Origin: Oceanospirillum linum
GTDB taxonomy: Bacteria > Pseudomonadota > Gammaproteobacteria > Pseudomonadales > Halomonadaceae
Assembly: GCF_900182785.1 (NCBI RefSeq)
Contig: NZ_FXTS01000001.1
Location: 62,001-126,000, forward strand
Reading direction: 5' to 3'
Length of the DNA: 64,000 bases
The first letter of the stretch is position 1; the number at the start of each line of letters is the position of its first letter. This document shows positions 17,653 through 27,337 of this stretch, piece by piece. A model generated the notes under the pieces. That model searched no databases and had not been told where the DNA came from. It saw only the letters and a list, made by a program, of their open reading frames with translations. Both the position numbers and the translations under genes were made by a program.

Positions 17653-19012
17653 ACGCGACAGCATGGGCGAACTGGAGGTACCTCAGGACGCCCTTTATGG
17701 TGCCCAGACCCAAAGAGCAATTAACAACTTTCCTATCAGCGGCCAGGGGATGCCCACCTCGTTTATCCGGGCACTGCTACTTGCTAAAAAAGCCGCCGCC
17801 AAAGCGAACTCTCATCTGGGGCTACTGGATACTGAAATTGCAGTCGCCATCGCCAAAGCCGTAGATCAACTACTTGAACAGGATGACTTTACGGCCCACT
17901 TCCCGGTTGATGTTTTTCAGACAGGGTCCGGTACAAGCTCGAATATGAACGCCAATGAAGTCCTCGCTACCCTGGCCAGTAAGATCTGCAACAAGCCGGT
18001 GTCCCCTAATGATCATGTCAATTATGGTCAAAGCAGTAACGATATCATTCCCTCAACTATTCATATCAGTGCCGCACTGGAGTTAAACGAAAAACTCCTG
18101 CCAGCACTAGCGCATCTGTCCGATACCATTACCGAGAAAGCCGCATCCGTCAGCCAGCATATTAAAACCGGCCGTACTCATCTGATGGATGCGATGCCGG
18201 TTCGGCTCGATCAATCTTTGCTGAGCTGGGCAACCCAGATCGATCAGAATCTTGAAGCTCTGAAGAATACCCAGCCAATGCTGCACAGCCTTGCCCAGGG
18301 GGGCACCGCCGTTGGTACCGGTATTAATGCTCATCCGGATTTTTCCCGACAATTCACCCTGGAGCTGAGTCAGCTAACTGGCCTGAAATTTGTACCGGCC
18401 ATCAATCTGTTCACCCATATAGGGACTCAGGACATTGCCGTGTCTGTCTCCGGGCAGCTCAAAATGACCGCTGTTTCTCTGATGAAAATTGCCAACGACT
18501 TACGCTGGATGAACTCCGGCCCCCTGGCGGGCCTTAGCGAGATTGAGCTGGAAGCCCTGCAACCGGGCTCATCCATTATGCCCGGTAAGGTAAATCCGGT
18601 GATCCCTGAAGCCACAGCTATGGTGGCAGCTCAGGTCATAGGTAATGATGCTGCGGTAACCATTGGCGGACAATCCGGTAATTTTGAACTGAATGTGATG
18701 CTCCCGATGATCGCCCGAAACCTGCTGGAGAGCATTGCTCTGCTCGCCAACGCTTCACGGCTGCTGGCGGATAAGGCCATTGCCACCTTCACGGTCAATG
18801 AGGATAACCTGAAGCAGGCTCTCGCCCGCAACCCTATCCTTGTCACCGCCCTGAACCCTATTATCGGCTATATGAAAGCGGCAGAAATTGCCAAGAAGGC
18901 TTATAAAGAAGGCCGACCGGTATTGGATGTTGCAGAAGAGAATACAGACCTTTCCCGGGAAGAGCTCAGCCAACTACTGGCACCGGAAAAACTAACCCGA
19001 GGTGGGCTCTGA
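17636..19012 (+). CDS. fumC: Class II fumarate hydratase
   Basis: A 458-residue iron-free fumarase of the TCA cycle, catalysing fumarate + water to malate. Landmarks are GSGTSSNMNANEV, the GRTHLMDA segment with catalytic His, and the superfamily signature GSSIMPGKVNPVIPE. Start ATG 17636 has AGGA 7 nt upstream. It is the second gene after the fagA-like frame and under the same Fur box, which explains expression when iron is scarce and Fe-S fumarases fail. sodA, often present in such operons, is absent. Confidence 0.96.
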   Translation: MTTRIERDSMGELEVPQDALYGAQTQRAINNFPISGQGMPTSFIRALLLAKKAAAKANSHLGLLDTEIAVAIAKAVDQLLEQDDFTAHFPVDVFQTGSGTSSNMNANEVLATLASKICNKPVSPNDHVNYGQSSNDIIPSTIHISAALELNEKLLPALAHLSDTITEKAASVSQHIKTGRTHLMDAMPVRLDQSLLSWATQIDQNLEALKNTQPMLHSLAQGGTAVGTGINAHPDFSRQFTLELSQLTGLKFVPAINLFTHIGTQDIAVSVSGQLKMTAVSLMKIANDLRWMNSGPLAGLSEIELEALQPGSSIMPGKVNPVIPEATAMVAAQVIGNDAAVTIGGQSGNFELNVMLPMIARNLLESIALLANASRLLADKAIATFTVNEDNLKQALARNPILVTALNPIIGYMKAAEIAKKAYKEGRPVLDVAEENTDLSREELSQLLAPEKLTRGGL

Positions 19013-19071
19013 TTCACATATTGCACTGGATACCACACTGTGAAACAAGGCGGCCCAGTTCGACCTATAGC

Positions 19072-19106
19072 AAAAAACCGGAAGTACAGGCGAGTACTTC
19101 CGGTTT
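19072..19106. terminator. Bidirectional intrinsic terminator between fumC and radD
   Basis: Perfect 10-bp arms 19078-19087 / 19094-19103, with A6 before and TTT after. It serves fumC and, read leftward, radD. Confidence 0.85.
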
Positions 19107-19143
19107 GATTCCGTAAACGGGTACCCATGCTGACACCCTGGAT

Positions 19144-20916
19144 CTAAAAAGCCTTTCTGTATCGTCCCTGATAATCAAAGATCCGATCCTGAATCTGCCA
19201 GTAATGTTTCTGTTTGCGGGCAACCACAAAATCCGGTGCCGTCAGTAGCGACTGCACCCGAACAACCTCCTCAATATCCTTAAAGTTCACCGGCGTCTGC
19301 CCTTTGGCCAATCGTCGACCGTACAACCTATTGAACACCGCCCGCTGAGCCGGCTTGGAAAAGTCGAAGGATTCCGTCAGTTCTTCACCATCTTCACCGT
19401 GATAGATGAGCTTCAGTTTGGAGCCATTGGGATTCAGGCTAATACCGGAACAGCGGATCACCATGGCATCTTTTAGTTTCAGGGCATCTTTCAGTTTATC
19501 GTCCGGATCGATAATGGCGGTCTGGCACTGATGGCATTTACGGGCAGCGATATCGTTTTCCGCGCCGCAGTGCTGGCACGCTTTAAAACGGAAGCGGTAA
19601 TCGCACTGGACTGGCGGCTGATCCGCAGCCAAAGGATCACCGTCATCATCAAGGCCGAGCAAGCCCTGACAACGGCGGCCATAGTGCTCAATCACCTGGC
19701 CCTGAGAATCCTTTTTGCCCCAGAAAATATTGGCAAAACCGCAACCGGGGCAGAAAACCTGTACCGGCTCGCTGTCGGGATTGGGTTTCTTCTCCCCCAC
19801 TTCCGGATGGTGCAGGTTGACGTTATTTCCGGCGTAATCGATCACCAGACAATCGGTTTTGCCCTTATCCAGCCGCAGACCACGACCGACAATCTGCTGA
19901 TAAAGACTCACCGACTGAGTAGGGCGTAAAATAGCGATAAAATCCACGTGGGGCGCATCAAACCCCGTGGTCAGCACCGAGACATTAACCAGATATTTCA
20001 GCTCACGCTGTTTAAAGCGCTGAATCAGAGCATCCCGCTCTTTAAGCGCTGTCGCTCCGGTAATCAGCGCCGTTTGAGATTGAGGCAGGTAGCGGGTGAT
20101 CTCTTGCGCATGATCTACCGTGGCGGCAAAAATCATCACCGCTTGACGTTTCGCCGCCAGCTCCACCACCTGTTCAATAATGGCCCGGGTCACCCGCTGA
20201 TGCTTACCTAACAGCTGGTTGACCTCTTTTTCTGCGTATTCACCAAAGCTATTCTGCGCCAGCGCTGAGAAGTCATACTGAGCCACCGCCGCGTCCACCA
20301 GCTCCGGCCGGGTCAGATACCCCCGACGGATCATATAACTGAGGGGCAACTCATAAATACAGTGCCGGAAGGGTTTCGCCTGTTCGTCATCCGTACCACG
20401 GACAAAGCCCCGATAGTGATAACGGTAGATCCAGCCCATACCCAACCGGTAGGGCGTGGCGGTTAAACCCAGTACCTTTAACGCCGGATTCTTCTCCCGC
20501 AACGGCTCAATAATACGCTGGTACTGGCTGGTATCCTCGCCGCTGACCCGATGACACTCATCGATGATGATCAGGGAGTATTCATGCTGAAACTGGTCCA
20601 GGTTGGCAGATACCGACTGCACACTGGCAAAGGTCACCTGATGCTGGCTTTCCCGACGCTTCAACCCCGCCGAGAAAATACCGCCGCGAAGGCCATAGCT
20701 CTGGTATTTAGCATGGTTCTGCTCCACCAGCTCCTTAACATGGGTCAGCACCAGAATTTTACGCCGTGCAAGACGCGCCAGCTCCGCAATCACCAGACTT
20801 TTACCCGCCCCCGTAGGCAGCACAATCACTGCCGCTTCGTTGGATTTTCGAAAGTGTTTTAACGTTGCATCAACGGCTTCCTGCTGATACGGGCGCAAAG
20901 TAAAAGGCGTGGTCAT
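19144..20916 (-). CDS. radD: RadD-type DEAD/DEAH-box helicase (YejH family)
   Basis: 590 residues, close to the 586 of E. coli RadD, an SF2 ATPase in double-strand break and crosslink repair. The motifs are LPTGAGKS (Walker A), DECH (motif II), GLTATPYRLG (motif III region) and GRGLR/VGRGLRL (motif VI). These are followed by zinc-finger-like Cys clusters (CPGCGF, CQHCG, CHQC). ATG 20916 (MTTPFTLRPYQQEAVD) fits the family's N terminus. An upstream in-frame Met at 20991 would add 25 residues with no SD support. Confidence 0.9.
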   Translation of the reverse strand: MTTPFTLRPYQQEAVDATLKHFRKSNEAAVIVLPTGAGKSLVIAELARLARRKILVLTHVKELVEQNHAKYQSYGLRGGIFSAGLKRRESQHQVTFASVQSVSANLDQFQHEYSLIIIDECHRVSGEDTSQYQRIIEPLREKNPALKVLGLTATPYRLGMGWIYRYHYRGFVRGTDDEQAKPFRHCIYELPLSYMIRRGYLTRPELVDAAVAQYDFSALAQNSFGEYAEKEVNQLLGKHQRVTRAIIEQVVELAAKRQAVMIFAATVDHAQEITRYLPQSQTALITGATALKERDALIQRFKQRELKYLVNVSVLTTGFDAPHVDFIAILRPTQSVSLYQQIVGRGLRLDKGKTDCLVIDYAGNNVNLHHPEVGEKKPNPDSEPVQVFCPGCGFANIFWGKKDSQGQVIEHYGRRCQGLLGLDDDGDPLAADQPPVQCDYRFRFKACQHCGAENDIAARKCHQCQTAIIDPDDKLKDALKLKDAMVIRCSGISLNPNGSKLKLIYHGEDGEELTESFDFSKPAQRAVFNRLYGRRLAKGQTPVNFKDIEEVVRVQSLLTAPDFVVARKQKHYWQIQDRIFDYQGRYRKAF

Positions 20917-21161
20917 AAATAGGCAGGCTTTTGCAAAAAAATCCGTTAGTGAAACGGGGATGGTAGCAAAAATTATCAGCCCAGGCCGCACAAAACTGAT
21001 TATTTATACAGATAGTGCAGGCAACCCCTGTGGTTCTTTTAGTTATCGTATCACCCCCAATAAAAGCATACTTGCGCTAATTTGCATTTATAATTACTAT
21101 AGCGCTCAAATTTAATAAAGCCTTCTGATAGTGAACAGCCTATCAGGCCTTACTTTTTACC

Positions 21162-21182
21162 GCCCGGCAGCCCACGCCGGGC
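21162..21182 (+). promoter_or_regulatory. GC-rich leader hairpin before the glutamine amidotransferase
   Basis: GCCCGGC/GCCGGGC arms (21162-21168 / 21176-21182) followed by TTT, 20 nt before the ATG at 21202. It could be an attenuator or simply the end of an upstream transcript. Confidence 0.35.
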
Positions 21183-21201
21183 TTTCAGGGTTATAAAAAC
21201 A

Positions 21202-21900
21202 ATGAAGATTGGTATTTTGCTGTGCGGGGATGTACCTGCAGAACTCGTTGACACCTTTGGTAGTTATGCAGAGTGCCTGAGAGCACAACTCAAGCTAGAT
21301 GAGTGCGACTCCGTAACGGTCTGGGATCTTTACCAGGCCGGTGAACTACCGGATGATATCAACCAATGTGATGCTTATATCGTTGGTGGCAGCCCTTCAG
21401 GCGTCCACGATGATCTTGACTGGGTGCATCGCCTGCCTCAATTTATTCGCAGCGCCTTTTTCGGCAGGAAGAAACTATTTGGCATCTGCTTCGGCCACCA
21501 GGTCATCAATCATGCTTTGGGTGGCGTGGTAAAGAGGTCTGAGAAAGGCTGGGGGCTGGGAGTTTATGACGTGCAGCTCCGGCAGGATATAGGCTCTCTG
21601 AAAGCGGGTCATAACCTACAGCTCATTGCTGTTCACCAGGATCAGGTGATCAGACCCGGTCAAGGTTTTGAAGTGGTTGCCGGCAACCGTTTCTGCCCCA
21701 ATTACATCACTCGGTATAAGAACCAGGTTCTCACAGTGCAAGGGCATCCTGAATTCAATGGCCCGTTTTTCAATGCCTTGCTAAGCCATCGGACAGAAAA
21801 ATTTAAGCCCGAAGAGATCAAAAAAGCACAGGTCACGGATGATAGCTTAATATGCAACCGCAGGTTCAATCGCGCTGTAAATGAGTTCCTGGCCTCCTGA
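21202..21900 (+). CDS. Class I glutamine amidotransferase family protein
   Basis: A 232-residue stand-alone GATase-1 domain. It contains the nucleophile elbow FGICFGHQ (Cys near residue 97) and the His-containing QGHPEF, with a downstream Glu region. It is related to GMP-synthase-type amidotransferases and may hydrolyse gamma-glutamyl compounds or be a partner of an unknown synthase. No partner enzyme is adjacent, so the substrate cannot be named. Confidence 0.8.
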   Translation: MKIGILLCGDVPAELVDTFGSYAECLRAQLKLDECDSVTVWDLYQAGELPDDINQCDAYIVGGSPSGVHDDLDWVHRLPQFIRSAFFGRKKLFGICFGHQVINHALGGVVKRSEKGWGLGVYDVQLRQDIGSLKAGHNLQLIAVHQDQVIRPGQGFEVVAGNRFCPNYITRYKNQVLTVQGHPEFNGPFFNALLSHRTEKFKPEEIKKAQVTDDSLICNRRFNRAVNEFLAS

Positions 21901-22033
21901 TAGAATAGAAACATGCAGCATCATGCTCAGACATTCTCTGTAGTTATAGTGTGTTCGCAGCCAGATGCAGGCTCTGCCAGTTTTCCGTCAGGATCAGCGC
22001 TTTGCTGCCCGTTCGCAGCCCATTAACTGTTTT

Positions 22034-22417
22034 TCAATACATTGGGTTGCCGTTCTTGGTCTCACTTGGCACACTCTGAATCGAGTCCCAATGCTCCACA
22101 ATCTTACCGTTTTCATCAAACCGAAAGAAATCCATCGTCACATACTCGTCATTCCCCGGCCATCTCTGATGAGTATGAAGTGCAACCAGATCAGCTTCCG
22201 CCACCGCCCGCACAAATTCGATACTTTTACCCGGATAGTCTCTGGCCATTTCACTAAAGTACTCAATAAAAGCAGCCTTACCCTCACCTACTAACGGGTT
22301 GTGCTGTATATACTCGGCACCGACATACCGCTCTACCGCTTTGACCGGATCGCCGTGATAGGCGGTTCTGTAAAACTCAATTGCGTTCTGTTTGTTTGCT
22401 TCAAGATTCTGACTCAT
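22034..22417 (-). CDS. SnoaL-like / NTF2-like protein
   Basis: 127 residues with a cone-shaped NTF2/SnoaL-like pattern: N-terminal helix NAIEFYRTAYHGDPVKAVERYV, then IQHNP, and a C-terminal FRFDENGKIVEHWD strand pair typical of the family. It may bind or isomerise a small hydrophobic substrate. It lies directly downstream of the LysR gene in the same direction, 72 nt away, and near a divergent SDR gene. ATG 22417 has AGG about 9 nt upstream; an earlier in-frame Met (22474) would add 19 residues. Confidence 0.8.
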   Translation of the reverse strand: MSQNLEANKQNAIEFYRTAYHGDPVKAVERYVGAEYIQHNPLVGEGKAAFIEYFSEMARDYPGKSIEFVRAVAEADLVALHTHQRWPGNDEYVTMDFFRFDENGKIVEHWDSIQSVPSETKNGNPMY

Positions 22418-22489
22418 CCGGATACACCTGCCATATGAAACCTGCCCATTAACATACACCCAACAAGCCGACAAAAAAACCGTCCTTAA

Positions 22490-23404
22490 TCAGGCAGCGG
22501 CTCCCTCTTTCAGTATCTGCTTATAACGCGCTTCAAACCCTTTCTTCAGCCAATCCATTAACGCACTGACCCGGTTAAGCTTATATCGCAGCGGCGGGCA
22601 TACTAAATACACAGGCGTTGATTCTGCCCACTCAGGCAAAACCTCCACAAGCCGTCCATGATCAAGATCAGCCTGCACATAAACATCCGTCAAACGGGTA
22701 ACCCCTAAACCAGCCATAGCAGCATGGCGCATAACCCGGCCACTGATCACTTTTATCCCTCCTTCTGCCCGAAGGGTTTGTTTTTCATCGCCATGGGTAA
22801 ACACCCACTGATCAACACTGCCATAGACCAAAGGTAAACCAGCTAAATCGTTAGGGTGCTTTATTTCCCTATTCGCTTGCAGAAATTCAGGGCTTGCCAC
22901 ATAGCGTGTCCTGATAGTACCAAGCTTACGGGCAAGCAGTGTGGAATCTGGCATATGCCCCAGCCGCACCACAAGGTCATAGTGTTGATCAATCAGATCA
23001 ACCTGTACGCTGGAGAAATCAAGATGAACTTCGATATTCGGGTGCTGTTTCTGAAACTCAATCACCAATGGCGCAATAAGCTGCTCCCCCAATAAACCTC
23101 CCACAGCGTTCATTCGGATAACACCTTTTAACTCATCCGTTGACTGACTGGCCCAAGTGGATGCCAGGGCAATTTCCTGTAGGGCATGTCGGGTTTTACG
23201 GTAATACGCCTCACCTATTTCAGTAAGCCGTAGTTGGCGGGTAGCGCGGTAGAAGAGTTGTACTCCGAGTCGGGACTCCAGCTCCGTAACCTGCTGGCTT
23301 AGATTAGCTTTTGAATACCCCGTCGCCTCCGCTGCAGCGGTAAAGGTGCCAAATTCAGCCACATGATTAAACGCAGTGATGCCGCGCCAATAAATATCGT
23401 TCAT
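22490..23404 (-). CDS. LysR-family transcriptional regulator
   Basis: 304 residues: an N-terminal winged HTH (FGTFTAAAEATGYSKANLSQQVTEL) and a C-terminal substrate-binding-like effector domain. It is divergent from the SDR gene (125 nt between starts), so it probably regulates that gene and itself. The effector is unknown. ATG 23404 is preferred over a TTG at 23413; neither has a clear SD. Confidence 0.85.
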   Translation of the reverse strand: MNDIYWRGITAFNHVAEFGTFTAAAEATGYSKANLSQQVTELESRLGVQLFYRATRQLRLTEIGEAYYRKTRHALQEIALASTWASQSTDELKGVIRMNAVGGLLGEQLIAPLVIEFQKQHPNIEVHLDFSSVQVDLIDQHYDLVVRLGHMPDSTLLARKLGTIRTRYVASPEFLQANREIKHPNDLAGLPLVYGSVDQWVFTHGDEKQTLRAEGGIKVISGRVMRHAAMAGLGVTRLTDVYVQADLDHGRLVEVLPEWAESTPVYLVCPPLRYKLNRVSALMDWLKKGFEARYKQILKEGAAA

Positions 23405-23528
23405 AAATACCAAACAATGTTTTCATATTAGTTATATATATCATCATAATAGTCTTGTTCACAATGCGTCCAGAGTTATAACTGATACCGACAATTTCCC
23501 CCGGACTCTCAATACTGGAGCAGTGAAC

Positions 23529-24251
23529 ATGAAAAAAACCTTAGTAGTTATCACAGGTGCCAGCTCAGGCATTGGTGCCGCCATGGCAAAACGCTTCTCA
23601 GAAGAGGGACATCCGCTGCTATTGGTTGCCCGCCGCCTTAATAACATTCAAGCCCTTAACCTTCCTAACACCCTATGCCGGGAAGTTGATGTGACCGATC
23701 GAGTCGCGTTTGACTCGGCGATCAAAGACGCGCAAGCACAGTACGGCCCCGTGGATTGCCTGATCAATAATGCCGGTGTGATGTTACTGGGACAAATCGA
23801 GTCACAGGACCCTGCCGAGTGGAGGAAAATGTTTGATGTTAACGTCCTCGCCCTGATGAACGGCATGCAAGCGGTGCTGGAGGATATGAAAGCACGTCAC
23901 TCCGGCACCATCATTAACATCAGTTCTATTGCAGGTAAAAAATCCTTTGCCAATCATGCCGCGTACTGCGGCACTAAATTTGCCGTATCGGCGATCACCG
24001 AAAATGTGCGTGAAGAAGTGGCGGATTCAGGCGTACGGATAATGGCGATCTGCCCAGGTGCGGTAGAAACAGAGCTATTAGGGCATACAACATCCAAAGA
24101 GATCATCGACGGTTATGAAGCCTGGAAAACATCAATGGGTGGCGTCTTAGTACCAGACGATATCGCACGAACCGCTGTCTTTATGTATACCCAGCCACAG
24201 GGGGTGAACATCCGTGATGTGGCGATCACCGCAACACGTCAGCAACCTTAA
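23529..24251 (+). CDS. SDR family NAD(P)-dependent oxidoreductase
   Basis: 240 residues of a classical short-chain dehydrogenase: TGASSGIG nucleotide-binding motif at the N terminus, NNAG (INNAGVM), catalytic Ser (INISSIAG) and YCGTK (YxxxK). The CPG motif that follows the active site is seen as CPGAVET. It resembles the serine/3-hydroxy-acid dehydrogenase (YdfG-like) branch. Start ATG 23529 has GGAG 8 nt upstream. It is followed by its own terminator and divergent from its likely LysR regulator. Confidence 0.88.
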   Translation: MKKTLVVITGASSGIGAAMAKRFSEEGHPLLLVARRLNNIQALNLPNTLCREVDVTDRVAFDSAIKDAQAQYGPVDCLINNAGVMLLGQIESQDPAEWRKMFDVNVLALMNGMQAVLEDMKARHSGTIINISSIAGKKSFANHAAYCGTKFAVSAITENVREEVADSGVRIMAICPGAVETELLGHTTSKEIIDGYEAWKTSMGGVLVPDDIARTAVFMYTQPQGVNIRDVAITATRQQP

Positions 24252-24289
24252 AACGGGTTTAACAATAGCAGAACATCAGACCTCAACAT

Positions 24290-24318
24290 CATTCCCACAC
24301 CTTCGTGGGAATGATTTT
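24290..24318 (+). terminator. Intrinsic terminator after the SDR gene
   Basis: Perfect 9-bp arms 24290-24298 / 24305-24313 followed by ATTTTT. Confidence 0.85.
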
Positions 24319-24321
24319 TGA

Positions 24322-24624
24322 CTACCCCTTCTGCTCCGTAGCATATGCGATATGATTTTCTACGCTCGGTAGTTTGACTGAAATACGACTCAACTCCTGC
24401 TGAATCATAAACATCAGCTGATTTCGGGCATCAGATTGCAGAAAGTCATCCAGACTATCCCCTCGGTCAAATACCAGTGTAATCTTCAGCGTCTCCGGAA
24501 AGTGCCTGTAATCAGCTTCGTGGGTCAGCCACTGAAAACCGTTAAATTCTTTCATAAAGTTTTCGCAGATATCCGTCAGAAAGAGACGAATCTGGTTATC
24601 GGTTTTCTTGTCCGTTTTGCGCAT
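24322..24624 (-). CDS. Conserved hypothetical protein, about 100 residues
   Basis: 100 residues, MRKTDKKTDNQIRLFLTDIC at the start, then an EFNGFQWLTHEADYRHFPETL segment and a C-terminal helix. It resembles a family of about 100-residue gammaproteobacterial proteins that databases sometimes mislabel as Fis-family regulators; no HTH is evident. A strong GGGAGG lies about 8 nt before ATG 24624. Function unknown. Confidence 0.65.
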   Translation of the reverse strand: MRKTDKKTDNQIRLFLTDICENFMKEFNGFQWLTHEADYRHFPETLKITLVFDRGDSLDDFLQSDARNQLMFMIQQELSRISVKLPSVENHIAYATEQKG

Positions 24625-24633
24625 ACTGACCAC

Positions 24634-25177
24634 CTCCCGAAAAGTATGCTGTCAGTATGGCAGAAAGCCGATAAAGACCACACCCGTTAACCCACTGCGT
24701 TGGTTCGACCTGAAAGTAGCCTGCAATTGCCTGAACTGTCCTGGAGCACGACAGCATAATGCCTCATCGTGATACATCCCCGTTGCAATATCCACAGTCA
24801 AACACAAACCTCGGCACAGTTTTTGTGAGAAAAAACGTCAAAAAACACTAACGCTCCCGACACGTTAAAAACAACACTAAAGGCAGCGCAACCGCTACGC
24901 GCTGTGCCTGGCGATAAACTTTACACCGCGGGCAGCATTATTGCTTATTACAGGGGCTTTATGCACTTTCATGGTGCCAAAGCCATACGCCCAGCACACC
25001 AAATCAGTGCAAATATTACTTTTTTTCTTGCTAAAACAATGGTAATTCACTGTTTTAAAAGCATTCCTTTTTTTACAGCGCGATTCTTGCATAGATCTAA
25101 ATATACTGATTCAAATCAAATAATAACATCATACATAACGCCCAAGTTTTCCGATCTACGTGCGATGGAGATTGCCG
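24634..25177. other. Long intergenic region before the chemoreceptor gene
   Basis: No convincing gene. It contains the first copy of the imperfect direct repeat (24688-24733) and AT-rich sequence close to the chemoreceptor start. No clear FliA promoter was seen. Confidence 0.4.
24688..24733. repeat. Imperfect direct repeat, copy 1
   Basis: Ungapped alignment with 29051-29096 gives about 33 identities in 45, with blocks GTTAACCCAC, GCGT, CTGAAA and TAGCC shared. Read on the minus strand both copies keep a frame encoding GYFQ-[VI]-x-x-T-x-WVN, so they could be relics of the same coding end. Confidence 0.5.
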
Positions 25178-27337
25178 ATGAAACAACTAGTCAGCCATAA
25201 CATGAACCTGTCTGCAGCAGAAAAACGCTGGCTGCCAGTCTTTGGCAGTAATGGCAAATTGAAATTAGGCTGGCCCTGCTTCCTGAATCGTCAGCTTTAT
25301 CCTGTGATTGAGCAGATTTTTGAAGGTATTGCGTCTACTCGTGTAGAAATTTTGCAGCAATGGGCCACCAGCCACTGGCAGCATTTGGATGAACTGGCTA
25401 CTCAGTGTTCGGAGGCGGATACCTCTCAATGGTCAGATTTACTGCTCAGACGAAAAGATCAGGTTGGTGATTTTTCCGAGCTTTTTATCCTTGATGATGA
25501 AGGCCAGGTTTTAGCCTCCACTCATGCAGCCCGTAAAGACCAGATGCACAGTGGCGGATTATTAACTCAGGCGTTACAGGAAGGTTTAAAAAAACCTTTC
25601 CTTCATGGCCCTTATACCGATCCGGTCACTCTGGAGTTAGGCGCGTCTACATCCAGTTTTCATGATGCCGTCACCCTGATGTTTTATCAGCCTTTAATAC
25701 AGAAAGGTAAGGTGATTGGCTGTATTGCAGGCCGGGTTCCAAACGATGTTATCGGTGATCTGATTCAGCGGGAGGCCGGCCACGTTTACCCGGAATCGGG
25801 TGATAATTATATTTTTATGGTTAAGGCCGGGTTCGATACCCGTGTGCAAGTGGGTACGGCTTTATCCCGATCCCGCTTTGAGGACAGCACCTTTTCCCAC
25901 GGTGAAAACCTAAAACAGGGTATTCACACTGAATGGGGTACAGTGAGTGTTCAGAACCATACCGAGCTGGAGTTAAGGTTTACTGATCCTGCAACAGGCG
26001 AGTTGCACCCTGGGGTACGAGAAACCATAAAGAACGGCAGCAACCTCTTCATTACTTACCCAGGTTATTCAGATTACCGTCATATTCCGGTTATTGGTAA
26101 AGGTGTCACTTTCCAATTGCCAGGCTCACCGGACCGTTGGGGCATGATGTGTGAGGGTGACTTAGAAGAAGTGTATCGCCGCCGTTCAATCAGTGTCAGC
26201 CTGATGAAGACCTATCTGATGACAGTGATCGGGTTAATGGTAACCACCACCTTGTTACAGCACTTTTCACCTTTTGGTTTATTACCAACGTTAATGTTGA
26301 ATGGATTAATGCTGGCTGTTTCTGCCTGGATCTTTGCCAACACAGGCCCTAAACGTGTCGCAGAACGTTTGCGAAAGACCACTCAGATCATCCGCACCAT
26401 TGCAGAAGGCGAGGGTAATCTGAAACAGCGCCTGGATACTGAAAACATGGCGCAGGATGAAAGTGGCAGCATGGGGCGCTGGATTAACAGTTTTATGGAT
26501 AGTCTGGATGGCATTATGGGGCAGGTCATCCATACGACGGGGGCAGTGCAGAACAATAACGAGATGATGTTGACCCGCACCCAGGAGGCCAGTCAAACCA
26601 GCCGGGAAGTGAATGAGGTTGTCGGTAAAATGCTGACCCTGGTTGAAGATCAGTTAGGTGAAATCAACCAGGCATCACAAACCGCACAAACCATGAAAAA
26701 AGCGATGGATGATGTGGTTGATAACGCCCGCGAACAGTTTGAAGCGGCGCGCACCGGCACGTTAAGTATTCGTAAGGTGGTTGATACCACCGCGGCACGG
26801 GTACAGAAGCTTGATAGCCGGATGAAAGAGATCGGCGATATTGTATCCATGATTACCGACATCACCAGCCAGACCAATCTGTTGGCGCTGAATGCAGCCA
26901 TTGAAGCCGCCCGTGCAGGAGAAGCAGGCCGTGGTTTTGCCGTGGTTGCGGATGAAGTTCGTTCACTGGCCAGTCGCACCGCTGAAGCGGCATCGGAAAT
27001 TCAGACTACTGTATTTAGCCTGCAGGATGAAACCCGTGCTGCGGTAAACTTTATGGAAGAAGGCGTGAAAGAAGTGGATCAGCGCCTTAAAGAGGCTGAA
27101 TCTGCCAGCTCTGAAAACACAGAGCTTCACCAGGCTGTTAGTCAGATGTTTGGCATTATTACGCAACTGCATGAACGCAGTCACTTTTATGGCTCATCCA
27201 TCAGGCAGGTTGAAGTCGCATCCGGCGAAATGAGCCAGGTGATGGATGAATTACAAGACAGCGCCCATCAGGTGAAACACTCCACTCAAACCCTGCAACA
27301 ACTGGTCGGGCGTTTCACGGTCAGCGCAGACAGGTAA
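25178..27337 (+). CDS. Methyl-accepting chemotaxis protein with N-terminal Cache-like sensor and no leading TM
   Basis: 719 residues. A Cache-like sensor fills about 20-335 (FILDDEGQVLASTH, then a second lobe with DNYIFMVKAGFDTRV), a hairpin of two membrane helices follows (about 345-362 and 370-390), then a HAMP-like stretch and the signalling domain. The hairpin tip is near 565-600 (TNLLALNAAIEAARAGEAGR). Unlike standard receptors there is no signal peptide or TM before the sensor. No C-terminal CheR/CheB docking pentapeptide is present. ATG 25178 has GGAG 7 nt upstream. No che or fli genes adjoin. Confidence 0.88.
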   Translation: MKQLVSHNMNLSAAEKRWLPVFGSNGKLKLGWPCFLNRQLYPVIEQIFEGIASTRVEILQQWATSHWQHLDELATQCSEADTSQWSDLLLRRKDQVGDFSELFILDDEGQVLASTHAARKDQMHSGGLLTQALQEGLKKPFLHGPYTDPVTLELGASTSSFHDAVTLMFYQPLIQKGKVIGCIAGRVPNDVIGDLIQREAGHVYPESGDNYIFMVKAGFDTRVQVGTALSRSRFEDSTFSHGENLKQGIHTEWGTVSVQNHTELELRFTDPATGELHPGVRETIKNGSNLFITYPGYSDYRHIPVIGKGVTFQLPGSPDRWGMMCEGDLEEVYRRRSISVSLMKTYLMTVIGLMVTTTLLQHFSPFGLLPTLMLNGLMLAVSAWIFANTGPKRVAERLRKTTQIIRTIAEGEGNLKQRLDTENMAQDESGSMGRWINSFMDSLDGIMGQVIHTTGAVQNNNEMMLTRTQEASQTSREVNEVVGKMLTLVEDQLGEINQASQTAQTMKKAMDDVVDNAREQFEAARTGTLSIRKVVDTTAARVQKLDSRMKEIGDIVSMITDITSQTNLLALNAAIEAARAGEAGRGFAVVADEVRSLASRTAEAASEIQTTVFSLQDETRAAVNFMEEGVKEVDQRLKEAESASSENTELHQAVSQMFGIITQLHERSHFYGSSIRQVEVASGEMSQVMDELQDSAHQVKHSTQTLQQLVGRFTVSADR

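Noticed and set aside
21965..22294. 109-residue plus-strand frame
   Set aside because: It is antisense to the SnoaL-like gene and shows no protein signature.
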